Source: Pedobacter riviphilus (GTDB lineage: Bacteria; Bacteroidota; Bacteroidia; Sphingobacteriales; Sphingobacteriaceae). Taken from it: DNA of 64,000 nt. The translations under genes were made by a program, and so were the position numbers. This document shows, one piece after another, positions 1-8,395 of the stretch. Location of the stretch: the NCBI RefSeq assembly GCF_014692875.1, contig NZ_CP061171.1:1364001-1428000 (forward strand). Reading direction: 5' to 3'. The notes below the pieces were generated by a model that was not told the origin of the DNA, searched no databases, and was given only the letters and a program-made list of their open reading frames with translations. The first letter of the stretch is position 1; each line of letters begins with the position of its first letter.

Positions 1-192
1 TACCTGTATGGTTACACCGGCCATAGGTAATTTATCACTGTCGAGCACGGTGCCTTTGATTACACTTTGTGCAAAAGCCGATGCGCTGAGCAGCAGCATG
101 CAGCAACTTATCACAATAAGTTGCTGCAAAAAATACAATTTGGGTTTGTTGGATTGAACGGCCCAATTGCTTTTTGGTAAAGTAATGTTCAT
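1..192 (-). CDS. SusC/RagA-family TonB-dependent receptor, N-terminus only (partial)
   Basis: The reverse strand encodes 64 codons from ATG at 192-190 to the window edge. They show a basic N-terminus, a hydrophobic signal segment ending in SASAFAQ, and the start of a carboxypeptidase-regulatory-like beta-sandwich (VIKGTVLDSDKLPMAGVTI), the standard opening of SusC outer-membrane receptors. No STN domain precedes this segment. It lies downstream of the fructokinase on the same strand, so it probably imports the oligosaccharide handled by this locus, with a SusD partner expected beyond position 1. The family assignment is firm for such a short fragment; the substrate is inferred from neighbours. 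Confidence 0.85.
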   Translation of the reverse strand, partial: MNITLPKSNWAVQSNKPKLYFLQQLIVISCCMLLLSASAFAQSVIKGTVLDSDKLPMAGVTIQV

Positions 193-209
193 AGTTGATT
201 TATGATTTT

Positions 210-250
210 GGTTAGAAAAATTAACTGATCTTATTAAGGTGGTCAGTTAA
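210..250 (-). terminator. Intrinsic terminator or attenuator between the fructokinase gene and susC
   Basis: TTAACTGA (221-228) and TCAGTTAA (243-250) form a perfect 8-bp stem. On the minus-strand transcript the stem is followed directly by TTTTTC. It sits in the 128-nt gap between the fructokinase stop and the susC start, so it would end the metabolic operon or limit read-through into susC. Confidence 0.55.
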
Positions 251-320
251 ACCTAAGGTGATTTGTTTTTTCTGCTCTTGTTCATGATGTTTAGTTTTAG
301 TTAGTTAATATTGTGTTTGC

Positions 321-1256
321 CTAGATTTTAGCAATGTGCTCGGTTTTGTAAAGTGCTCCAGCGCTTTCTATTTTTTTTCTGGCAATTGAAAGCGCATGAT
401 CTATGCACTTTTCAATGGATTTTTCCTGGATGAAATGAGATAAAAAACCTGCCCAAAATGCATCTCCTGCGCCTGTAACATTTACTACCGATGGTACGGT
501 GAGTGCCGGTTTGTGGATCCATGGGCCATTTTTCGCTTTATACCAAACGCCATCTTTTCCACAGGTAAGGCAGATTACCAGAGCATTTAGCCCATTAAGT
601 GCGTTGATTGATTCTTGTACAGTTAAATTCCTATCCAAAAATCTTTCCATATCATCCATACTGATCTTTAACAGTGGTTTAAAACCGCATATCTGATCAA
701 ACACTTCCCTTCCGTTATCGTCATTCCATATGGCGGGCGAATAGTTCCAATCTATTGAGACATACTTACCAGAACGGTATGCCTTTGCAAAGGCTTCCAG
801 TATATGGCTTTTAGCGGGTTCCTTGCTCAGTGCAAAGGCCGTTGTATGGAGCAATGCTGAGGATTCGATCAGTTGATCATCAATCCGGGCAATATGCATG
901 TCGGCATGGCGATAAGCAATAAAATCAGGCGTTCCGGTGCTTTTTCCAACCAGTACGATACTGGTCTGGTGTTTGGGTATGCGTTGTAAATATTTAGGAG
1001 ATAGCCCCGCCATTTCCATTTCATTGATGAGGTAATCACCCAATCCATCTTCACCCACGCAGCTAACCAGCTCGGTATGGTTTCCGAGCCATTTTAGGTT
1101 AGCACTTAAATTGGCCGGGCTCCCACCTTGGTTGATTATAAAATTGGAAGCGAAAGCCAGCGATTCGATGTTGTTTTCTGAAATAAGGTCTGCAAGCAGC
1201 TCCCCAATCACCAGGATCGTTTTTGCAGGCGTATTGTTTATGAGGGCATCTTTCAT
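321..1256 (-). CDS. PfkB-family fructokinase
   Basis: A 311-residue ribokinase/PfkB-fold sugar kinase that would phosphorylate cytoplasmic fructose with ATP. The substrate-binding GGSPAN motif is at about residues 44-49. The C-terminal PfkB signature VTGAGDAF carries the catalytic base Asp at about 265 and the anion hole. I chose the ATG at 1256 because the protein then starts just before the first beta strand (TILVIGELLADL) and the longer upstream frame lies inside the preceding gene. It starts one base after the stop of the six-hairpin glycosidase gene, so the two are co-transcribed and probably translationally coupled. The neighbours (GH13 enzyme, sugar porter, invertase-like protein) favour fructose released from sucrose as substrate. 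A different 2-keto-sugar kinase specificity cannot be excluded. Confidence 0.88.
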   Translation of the reverse strand: MKDALINNTPAKTILVIGELLADLISENNIESLAFASNFIINQGGSPANLSANLKWLGNHTELVSCVGEDGLGDYLINEMEMAGLSPKYLQRIPKHQTSIVLVGKSTGTPDFIAYRHADMHIARIDDQLIESSALLHTTAFALSKEPAKSHILEAFAKAYRSGKYVSIDWNYSPAIWNDDNGREVFDQICGFKPLLKISMDDMERFLDRNLTVQESINALNGLNALVICLTCGKDGVWYKAKNGPWIHKPALTVPSVVNVTGAGDAFWAGFLSHFIQEKSIEKCIDHALSIARKKIESAGALYKTEHIAKI

Positions 1257-1257
1257 G

Positions 1258-2442
1258 TTAGTCGGCAAATAAAGTTTTAAATAATTCACTTGTTGCTGCC
1301 TGTTCGGCAATAATTGCCCCTGCAGCACTCCAGGTGCAGTTGGGTACCCCACAAGGTTTTTGGCTTACCCCATGCAAGCATTCGTTAAATAAGCTGTCTT
1401 TAGCATTAGCTGCATGGATATTCAATGTGATTGCTTTAGCAAATTCAGTTTCACCATGTTTTGCCAATGCTGCTGCCAAGCAGCCATTCCAAACGGGCCA
1501 TAGGCCCCCGTTATGAAAATAATCAGGGTGATTTCTAAAGCTGTAGGCATAGTTGTTTTTAAGCTCGTTCATATCTGCATCCGTATCCCTAATAGCTGGA
1601 TAAAATGATGGTAGAAGTAGGTTTTTTTGCTGGTAAAGCGCTTTAAAGTAATGGATTACAGATTCGTTTTGCTTGGTGTCTCCCAAATTCAGTAACAGGG
1701 CGAAAACGTTCGCCTGTAAATCGAAATAGGTATAAATTCTGGATGGGTTAAAACCCATTAACCAAAAATGGTCTGGACCATCTTTCATCTGATGATTTAA
1801 ATTTACCGTGTAACTGATCTGTTGATCGTTATGTTTCCAATAATTCTGTCTGATGGTTTTAATAATATGTGCGCTTTTATCGGTCCATTTTTTGTTTCCG
1901 CTGATGGACGAAGCCAGTTTCAGTGCCCATACCCTTAAAAGCTGGTCAAAGAGAATATAACCGTGTTGGATATACTCATCTGCCCAGTCTCCACTTTGTG
2001 GCACATACATTAAATGTTTACCGTTAAATTCCCAGGCCTCCATTACCTGAAAACATTTATCGATTTCATTTTGATATTGCTCATAAAGTGCTTTTTCACC
2101 AGTACAGATGGTATAGGCACAAATACCGATTACTGCCCATGCTGGGTTATCCGCACGGCCTGTTGTACCACCAAAACTCACCGATCCGTCAGCAGGGGAG
2201 ACATTGGATGGCATAAAACCGTTGGTGTGCTGATTGCTGAAGAGCGTTTTAATAGTTAATTCTGCTGTTTCAATTAATTTTTTCTCGCCCGTAAGCATTG
2301 CTGCAACGGCCGTAATTACACCATCCCTGGTCCACACGCGCTTGTAGTTATCATGTTCCTGCACGGCAGCAACAAAGCCAAAAGGTGTTGACGCCTGGTG
2401 CAAAAGGTTTATGGCTCTATGGTATGCAATTTGATCAACCAT
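1258..2442 (-). CDS. Six-hairpin glycosidase, GH100 neutral-invertase-like or debranching-enzyme-like
   Basis: A 394-residue cytoplasmic protein with no signal peptide. It has the alpha/alpha-toroid signatures of the glucoamylase/GDE/GH100 superfamily: VWTRDGVI at about residues 36-43 and SGDWADE at 150-156, both of which resemble conserved active-site segments of neutral/alkaline invertases. It lies between a sugar porter (3-nt gap) and a fructokinase (1-nt gap), so cleavage of imported sucrose or a related fructoside to feed the kinase is the most economical reading. Automatic pipelines often call such proteins amylo-alpha-1,6-glucosidase or glycogen debranching protein, which remains possible. 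The fold is well supported; the exact substrate is inferred. Confidence 0.72.
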   Translation of the reverse strand: MVDQIAYHRAINLLHQASTPFGFVAAVQEHDNYKRVWTRDGVITAVAAMLTGEKKLIETAELTIKTLFSNQHTNGFMPSNVSPADGSVSFGGTTGRADNPAWAVIGICAYTICTGEKALYEQYQNEIDKCFQVMEAWEFNGKHLMYVPQSGDWADEYIQHGYILFDQLLRVWALKLASSISGNKKWTDKSAHIIKTIRQNYWKHNDQQISYTVNLNHQMKDGPDHFWLMGFNPSRIYTYFDLQANVFALLLNLGDTKQNESVIHYFKALYQQKNLLLPSFYPAIRDTDADMNELKNNYAYSFRNHPDYFHNGGLWPVWNGCLAAALAKHGETEFAKAITLNIHAANAKDSLFNECLHGVSQKPCGVPNCTWSAAGAIIAEQAATSELFKTLFAD

Positions 2443-2445
2443 TAT

Positions 2446-3789
2446 TTAAAGTTTACTTTCTGTTTTTTTTATCGATAAAACCATTACGCCGCTAATGGCA
2501 ATAAGCACCCCGGCAAATAAAATGGCATTTCCAGGGTTGTATTGCAGCAGGTAACGGTAGATGTATTTGAAACTAATGGTTTCCAGTAGCATCGGTAAAA
2601 CAATAAACATGTTCAGTATCCCCATAAAAATGCCCGTTTTTTCTTTTGGGATACTTCCGGCCAACATGGCATAGGGTGTGCCCATCATACTTGCCCAAGC
2701 AATCCCCAGGCCTATGATCGGTATAAATAATAGCCCCGGATTACTGACCGTAGGCAAGGCCATTAAGGAGAGGCCTCCCAGGACAAGGCTTAAAAAGTGG
2801 ACTTTCCGTGAAGTAATTTTTCTGGCAAAAAAGGCCAATGGGAAAGCCACCAGGAAAGTAACCACATTATAACCTCCATTTACCGTTCCGGTGAGCAGTT
2901 GGGCAGACGCAAATCCATCTGATGCCGGATCTGTGGTCTTATAAATTGTTTTAGCGAGGCAGAGCGTAATAAATTGCCAGTAAACAAACATGCCGTACCA
3001 ATTGAAGAGATAAACTATACCAAGTTTCCGCATGGTGATGGGCATCACTTTAAATGCAGCAATAATATCTTTGAAAATACTGGCCACCCCGTTTGGAAGT
3101 TGTTTGATTCTTTGAATTTCTGCATCGGGGAGCGGTGCTTCCTTAGTTGTTAAACAGCTAAACATAATCGAGCCGATTGAAACAATGCCGCCGATAAAAA
3201 AAGCAGCATAAGTAGTATAGGGAATATGGTTTGAACTTCTGTCGTTTATGCCCAAAATGCCAAGGGTTATTAAAATGCCCGGGGTAAGGTTGGCCAGGGT
3301 TATGCCCAATCCGGTAAAGAAACTTTGAGTTAAAAAACCAAGCGCATGCTGCTCTGGTGGAAGTTTGTCGCTCACAAATGCGCGATAAGGTTCCATAGTG
3401 ATGTTATTGCCGGCATCTAAAATCCATAAAATACTGGCCGCCATCCATACCGAACTGCTGTAAGGCATGGCAAACAGACAGATACTGCAGATTATTGCAC
3501 CGATAAGGAAATATGGTCTTCTGCGGCCAAACCTGCTGGTGGTTTTATCACTCATGGCGCCGATTATCGGTTGAACAAGCAGACCGGTCATCGGTCCGGC
3601 TAAATTTAATAGCGGAATCTGGTCAGCATTGGCACCGAGGTAAGAATAGATCGGCGTCATATTGGTCTGCTGTAGGCCAAAACTGTACTGGATCCCAAAA
3701 AAACCGAAATTCATGGCGATAATGGCACCAAAATTTAGTTTGATTCCTGATGAAATACTTTTTGCCTTTTTTTCTGTAGCTACAATCAT
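2446..3789 (-). CDS. MFS sugar transporter, SLC45/SUT-like
   Basis: A 447-residue inner-membrane protein with about twelve hydrophobic segments. The loop after TM2 carries DKTTSRFGRRRPYF, the form of the MFS signature (D-x-T-x-x-R-x-GRR-x-x) seen in plant sucrose carriers and bacterial SLC45/GPH-like disaccharide porters. Expected role: proton-coupled uptake of a di- or oligosaccharide from periplasm to cytoplasm. The ATG at 3789 follows the GH13 stop (3805) by 15 nt, and the stop is 3 nt before the glycosidase start. The gene therefore sits inside one operon and links periplasmic hydrolysis to cytoplasmic cleavage and phosphorylation. Sucrose is the likely substrate but maltose-type sugars are not excluded. 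Confidence 0.85.
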   Translation of the reverse strand: MIVATEKKAKSISSGIKLNFGAIIAMNFGFFGIQYSFGLQQTNMTPIYSYLGANADQIPLLNLAGPMTGLLVQPIIGAMSDKTTSRFGRRRPYFLIGAIICSICLFAMPYSSSVWMAASILWILDAGNNITMEPYRAFVSDKLPPEQHALGFLTQSFFTGLGITLANLTPGILITLGILGINDRSSNHIPYTTYAAFFIGGIVSIGSIMFSCLTTKEAPLPDAEIQRIKQLPNGVASIFKDIIAAFKVMPITMRKLGIVYLFNWYGMFVYWQFITLCLAKTIYKTTDPASDGFASAQLLTGTVNGGYNVVTFLVAFPLAFFARKITSRKVHFLSLVLGGLSLMALPTVSNPGLLFIPIIGLGIAWASMMGTPYAMLAGSIPKEKTGIFMGILNMFIVLPMLLETISFKYIYRYLLQYNPGNAILFAGVLIAISGVMVLSIKKTESKL

Positions 3790-3804
3790 GGGTTTTTCTA
3801 AATG

Positions 3805-5580
3805 TTAATTGATTTTATACACTACAGATTGCCACGGTAACAGATCGATTTTGTGATCCTTTATTTCGGCGGTTTTATAGTTGCTGAGTACCAATTTGGA
3901 TAAACTCGTATTGATGCCCTTATCAATCGGATAATTCACATTATGGTTGGAGAAATTTAAAATAACCAATATCTTTTCGTTCCCTTGGCTCCGGAGATAA
4001 CAGTAAACCTGCGGATGATCGATATCATAGATCTTATACGATCCATAAATGAGGGCAGGAGAGGATTTACGGAGTGCAACTACCTTTTTGAAATACGCCA
4101 GCACACTGTTCGGGTCTCTTTCTTCGCGCTGTGCATTAACTTCTTTATAGTTTGGGTTCACCTTAATCCACGGTTGTCCTGTGGTAAAGCCTGCATTTTC
4201 ACTGGCATCCCACTGAAAAGGAGTGCGTGTATTATCCCTTGAAATGAACTTTTCTTTATTCATAAATGCATTCAGGTCTTCTCCTTTGGCAAGCACATTC
4301 TTATAGGCATTTAAAGTTGCAATATCCCTGAAGTCTTCAATTTTATCGAACCTGATATTCGACATGCCCAATTCATCACCATTAAAATAAAAAGGGGTAC
4401 CGCGCATGGTCATAATCAAAGTGCTCAATAGTTTAGAAGAAGTTTCCCTAAACGCCGGGCTGTCATTTCCGTATTTACTTACCATTCTTGGCACATCATG
4501 GTTTGCAAGAAAAATGGCAAGCCAGCCTTTATTGGCAAAAGAACTGTCCCATTTAGTGAAAACTTTCTTTAGGTCAGGTAAGTTGTAGCCTTTGGGATCG
4601 TTCCCGATATCCATTACTTCAAAATGGTAGGCCATATTCAATTCTTTTCTGTCTTCATCTACAAGTGAGTGTGCATCTGCCAGGGTACTTCCTGCGCCTT
4701 CAGCAACGGTCATTACGTTATATTTGCCAGTTACTGAATCGTTCATCTCACGAAGATAGCTGTGAAGGTTAGGGCCCATACCATAGTATTTGATGATGTC
4801 TTTTTCATAACCATCAGGGTATTTTTTCCATAGGGTATCCTTCGAAACATATTGAAATGCATCCATACGAAGACCGTCAATTCCCTTGTCCAGCCAGAAC
4901 TTCATCATGTCGTAAATTTCATTTCTGAGTTTGTGGTTCTCCCAGTTTAAATCTGGCTGCTTTTCAGAAAAATAATGAAGATAATAGGAGTCCGTTATCT
5001 GATCATATTTCCAGGCATTGCTGTTTACATCAAAGAAACTGTATCTGGGGGTTGGTTTGCCTTTTTCTGCAGTCCACCAATGGTAGTAATCCCGATAAGG
5101 GCTGGTTCTTGAAGATCTTGACTGCTTAAACCAATCATGCTCGTCGCTGCTATGGTTAAGCACCATATCCAGTACCAGTTTAATATTTCTCTGGTGTAAG
5201 CCCTTTAAAAGTCTGTCGAAATCGTCCATTGTGCCGAACTCTTTCATGATGTTTCGGTAATCACTGATGTCGTACCCATTGTCATCATTGGGAGAAGAGA
5301 AAATAGGATTTAACCATACCACATCTATTCCCAAGCTCTTAATGTAGTCTAGCTTAGAAATAATTCCGTTCAAGTCACCGATTCCATCGCCGTTGCTATC
5401 CTTAAAACTCCTTGGATAAATCTGATAAACTATAGCCTCTTTCCACCATGTACGGTTTTTGATTGCTGTAAATGGCGATTCTTTCCTTTGGTTTGGTACA
5501 CCAGCTTTTGGTATTTGCCCAAAAAGAGTTATTGAAACTGCCACAAATGAAAAAATTAAAAAGGATTTTATATATCTCAT
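3805..5580 (-). CDS. Secreted GH13 alpha-glucosidase, oligo-1,6-glucosidase subgroup
   Basis: A 591-residue alpha-amylase-superfamily enzyme with an N-terminal signal peptide (cleavage near LFGQIPK), so periplasmic or exported. The four GH13 regions are visible: DMVLNH at about 138-143, GLRMD with nucleophile Asp240, acid/base Glu294 in VAEG, and NHD at 360-362. The fifth-region motif QPDLN (208-212) marks the oligo-1,6-glucosidase/alpha-glucosidase/sucrose-isomerase group rather than true alpha-amylases. It is the first gene of the minus-strand operon and diverges from a LacI regulator. The leader contains TACATTTT, a weak match to the Bacteroidota -7 element. Hydrolysis or rearrangement of sucrose or isomaltose-type sugars is likely; sequence alone does not separate hydrolase from isomerase. 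Confidence 0.87.
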   Translation of the reverse strand: MRYIKSFLIFSFVAVSITLFGQIPKAGVPNQRKESPFTAIKNRTWWKEAIVYQIYPRSFKDSNGDGIGDLNGIISKLDYIKSLGIDVVWLNPIFSSPNDDNGYDISDYRNIMKEFGTMDDFDRLLKGLHQRNIKLVLDMVLNHSSDEHDWFKQSRSSRTSPYRDYYHWWTAEKGKPTPRYSFFDVNSNAWKYDQITDSYYLHYFSEKQPDLNWENHKLRNEIYDMMKFWLDKGIDGLRMDAFQYVSKDTLWKKYPDGYEKDIIKYYGMGPNLHSYLREMNDSVTGKYNVMTVAEGAGSTLADAHSLVDEDRKELNMAYHFEVMDIGNDPKGYNLPDLKKVFTKWDSSFANKGWLAIFLANHDVPRMVSKYGNDSPAFRETSSKLLSTLIMTMRGTPFYFNGDELGMSNIRFDKIEDFRDIATLNAYKNVLAKGEDLNAFMNKEKFISRDNTRTPFQWDASENAGFTTGQPWIKVNPNYKEVNAQREERDPNSVLAYFKKVVALRKSSPALIYGSYKIYDIDHPQVYCYLRSQGNEKILVILNFSNHNVNYPIDKGINTSLSKLVLSNYKTAEIKDHKIDLLPWQSVVYKIN

Positions 5581-5833
5581 AACTTATTTCTTGAATACAG
5601 TTTTTGTTAAATTACTAAAAATGTAGTACATGTAAGTATGTATTGTATTTATTAATTTAACTTGTCTGTAACTTTTGCTTTGTCTATTTTAAAGCATAAT
5701 AAATAGTATTGTTACTTGGTTAGTAAATCGGGTTGATTCAGCTTAATTGCTGCTGTATAAACATTTCCACGATCTTATAACGAAGATAGTGCAGATCAAT
5801 AGTTTTAAACCTGGATTTAGGGGTAAGTCGACT

Positions 5834-5867
5834 GCAAACGTTTGCGGAAACATTTGCGGAAATGTTT
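5834..5867. promoter_or_regulatory. LacI-type operator pair upstream of the LacI regulator gene
   Basis: GCAAACGTTTGC (5834-5845) is a perfect 12-bp palindrome with the central CpG typical of LacI operators. Three bases later AAACATTT-GCGG-AAATGTTT (5848-5867) is a perfect 8-bp inverted repeat. Both lie 35-70 bp upstream of the chosen LacI start and about 255 bp upstream of the divergent GH13 start. They probably serve autoregulation and control of the sugar operon. Confidence 0.65.
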
Positions 5868-5901
5868 GTTGTTGAAAACTTATATTTGGGTAAAAAAATA
5901 T

Positions 5902-6906
5902 ATGACGATGAGGCTGAACCCTACGCTTAAAAAAATTGCCGAAAAATTAAACGTGAGTATATCAACGGTTTCAAGGGCACTTAAAGATCATCCAGATATT
6001 TCCCCGGAAACAAAAAGGAAAGTGAATGAACTGGCAAAGCTGATCGAATATGATCCCAATCCATATGCAGTTAACCTCCGTACGCATAGCAGCAAGGAAT
6101 TTGCTATTGTTGTGCCGAGTCTCTCCAATTATTTTTATCATTCATTTATTAGCTCAATAGAAGAAGATGCACGGATTTATGGCTATTCAGTTATTATTTA
6201 CCGCTCTTCCAATGATCCGGCAATAGAACTCGAAATATTAAAAAGCTGTAGGCATAAAAGGGTATCAGGGATATTTATAGCCATAACTGCTCAGACAAAG
6301 GATATGGAACCTTTTCTCAAACTTGATGTACAGGGAATCCCTGTTATTTTTTTTGATAAAGTGCCAAATTACGAATCCTGTAATAAGATATGTGTAGGTG
6401 ATGCCCATGCTGCTGAACTGGCTGCGGGTGAAATTTTAAAAAAAGGTAAAAAAAACATCATGGCAATTTTTGGCGATCGGAATATGTCGATCACCAAAAC
6501 GCGTTTGGAACGGTTTACCGCCTGCATATATGATCGAGATCCCGATATTTCTTTAGAGATTATTCATGCCTCGAGTTCAGAAGAAACTGAAAAAAAAGTA
6601 TTGAAAGCGCTTTCCACAGGTATAAAAAAAGAGTTTGTGGTTTTCTGCATGAGTGATGAGATACTGGCTGGAGCAATGAAGGCGATCCAAAGAATAGGGG
6701 TTAAAGCGCCCGAAGATTTAGGGGTTATTGCCATAAGTGATGGAATGATCCCGCAAATTTTTTATCCCGAAATCACTTATGCCGAAACCAGCGGATTTAA
6801 GCTTGGTAAGCTGGCTTTTAGTAGAATGATGAAATGCATTGCCGGTAGTTCATTCGTGCAAACCATAATTGATGAATCAATTTTGGTGCCAGGAGGCTCA
6901 CTCTAA
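5902..6906 (+). CDS. LacI-family transcriptional regulator
   Basis: A 334-residue repressor of the LacI/GalR type. The helix-turn-helix and hinge helix occupy residues 5-58 (IAEKLNVSISTVSRALKDH, then DPNPYAVNLR), followed by a periplasmic-binding-protein-like effector domain. I chose the ATG at 5902 (a second is at 5908). The longer frame from 5842 would translate the operator palindromes and place 20 atypical residues ahead of the HTH. The gene is divergent from the GH13-porter-glycosidase-fructokinase operon, the usual arrangement for a local sugar repressor, and palindromes in its own leader imply autoregulation. The effector is presumably sucrose, fructose or a derivative (inference). Confidence 0.88.
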   Translation: MTMRLNPTLKKIAEKLNVSISTVSRALKDHPDISPETKRKVNELAKLIEYDPNPYAVNLRTHSSKEFAIVVPSLSNYFYHSFISSIEEDARIYGYSVIIYRSSNDPAIELEILKSCRHKRVSGIFIAITAQTKDMEPFLKLDVQGIPVIFFDKVPNYESCNKICVGDAHAAELAAGEILKKGKKNIMAIFGDRNMSITKTRLERFTACIYDRDPDISLEIIHASSSEETEKKVLKALSTGIKKEFVVFCMSDEILAGAMKAIQRIGVKAPEDLGVIAISDGMIPQIFYPEITYAETSGFKLGKLAFSRMMKCIAGSSFVQTIIDESILVPGGSL

Positions 6907-7247
6907 TTTGTATTCTGCAATGCAACAAGCTTTGCTAGCTGGATACCTACTGTCCTTTGTACCGTTCTGCTTTTTTACCCATAAGTGGCTTTTGGCGAAA
7001 TCATAAGGTATTTTTCGTCAATTTCAACACTCTTAACACTGTTTTCGAAAGGAAAAAATATTTCAGATAAAGACCAACTCAGTATCTTGCGGACAAAATG
7101 TTAAGCTATAATGAATGTATTTCTCTTTTTATAATGTGCATTCATCTGTTGGTATAGGCTTATGTTTTGTTTGGTGCCGCTCGTCGGTATAAATGAGGTG
7201 CTCGCGAGTAGAGAACTGGCGACCCTCTTTATGAAATACGGACTTGT
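6907..7247. other. Gene-free stretch
   Basis: No convincing reading frame or RNA gene was found in this 341-nt stretch. It lies where the missing DNA-binding half of the adjacent AraC gene would be expected, but no frame on the minus strand resembles an AraC helix-turn-helix region. Confidence 0.5.
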
Positions 7248-7904
7248 TCAATTCTCAAGCAAGGTTTTGAAGCGATTGGTGAGCTTATAGCTTTCCGGAT
7301 GGTCGTCGTTTTCATCTTCAAGCTGCTGCCTTTTATAGCTTCTTTTCGCTTCTAGTAACAATAAATACAAATATATCTTGATTGCCTTTTCCCTTCCTAC
7401 TTTTTCACCCTGTAGTTCATCATTTATTTTCATCAGCAGTTCAAGCATTACATCCAGTTCTTCAGCTGCGACCTGAAAAACAGGTTTGCCAAAAGAATGG
7501 TAAAATGGAAACTCATCGGCTATTTTAATGGCAGGAATTATATCGTTCAGAAAATCGGAATTAAAAAGTATATAATAACCGAACGCGTCCGATGCAATAT
7601 TTTTTTTTGAAAAAATCTGGTTGGGAAACGTGAACGCTAAGGTTAGGGGTTGATGGCGAAAATTCTCTAAACCAATCTTCATATCCAGGGAACCTTTGAC
7701 GGTAATGCTTACACGATAAAAATCTGATTTTAATGGCCCTATAGAATTTACAAGACCTTCACTGGAATACATTTCAAAGCCGCGTACAATTTTAGAATCC
7801 TGAATATGGTTGTAACCAAAAGGAGAAGTTTTTTCTTTTTCCCTGTGAACAGTTTTAAAATTCTTTAGGTCATACTTAGGAATATCTTTGATAAAGTTTT
7901 TCAT
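7248..7904 (-). pseudogene. AraC-family regulator truncated before its DNA-binding domain
   Basis: The 218 residues correspond to the N-terminal cupin-like sensing half of Bacteroidota AraC regulators. The N-terminus (IPKYDLKNF) and the end (SYKLTNRFKTLLEN) are typical of proteins that normally continue for about 90 residues into two helix-turn-helix motifs. Here a TGA follows LLEN immediately, and none of the three minus-strand frames below 7248 restores an HTH. It is therefore a 3'-truncated gene rather than a simple frameshift, and unlikely to bind DNA on its own. A dominant-negative or stand-alone sensor role is possible but speculative. Confidence 0.65.
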
Positions 7905-8122
7905 GACTCATTTTTATTCGTTTTTCGTTTATCAAAAATACCATTATTTTATTCGACCTTTTACGGCTATTTAATGAACTGTCTTGTTCTAGATTTACTG
8001 GACGAATAATTTTGGTTCTTCTAGGTAATTGCCAGGCAATCAAATTCGCGTACAGTTTAGTTCGAAACGGACTGATTACTTTTGTTGAAATACACACCCA
8101 AAAATACCAGTTGAAAAATGAA

Positions 8123-8134
8123 CAAACGTTTGCG
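8123..8134. promoter_or_regulatory. LacI-like palindrome in the AraC/ECF-sigma intergenic region
   Basis: CAAACGTTTGCG repeats exactly the core and right flank of the operator at 5835-5846, including the perfect palindrome CAAACGTTTG. It lies in the 491-nt gap between the truncated AraC gene (minus) and the ECF sigma gene (plus), 262 bp before the sigma start. No coding sequence was recognised in the remainder of this gap. Confidence 0.4.
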
Positions 8135-8395
8135 TATTTCATTATCAAAGCAATGTGTTAATTTGTTTGCGGTTTTACAAGCCACTAGGATAATTTAGGA
8201 TCTAACTTTTTGTTATTGTTGCAGATACACGTGAGTAGCTGCAGGGGAGTAATCTCTCTGGCAATCTTTGCCCCAACTTAATTGGCAGATACGAAGTTTG
8301 TCACGGATCAATTTATTAACAAAAATTTAATGTTCCGGTTTAATCCTCTAAACCTAGTAAAGCCGTAATTTCCCACTTTAGTTACTTAAAAAAAA

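Noticed and set aside
7000..7240. Stop-free stretches on the minus strand after the truncated AraC gene
   Set aside because: I tested the three frames for an AraC HTH continuation or a transposase signature and found neither.
7876..8148. 90-codon minus-strand frame overlapping the AraC start
   Set aside because: It overlaps the AraC N-terminus and a palindrome, and the composition is not protein-like.
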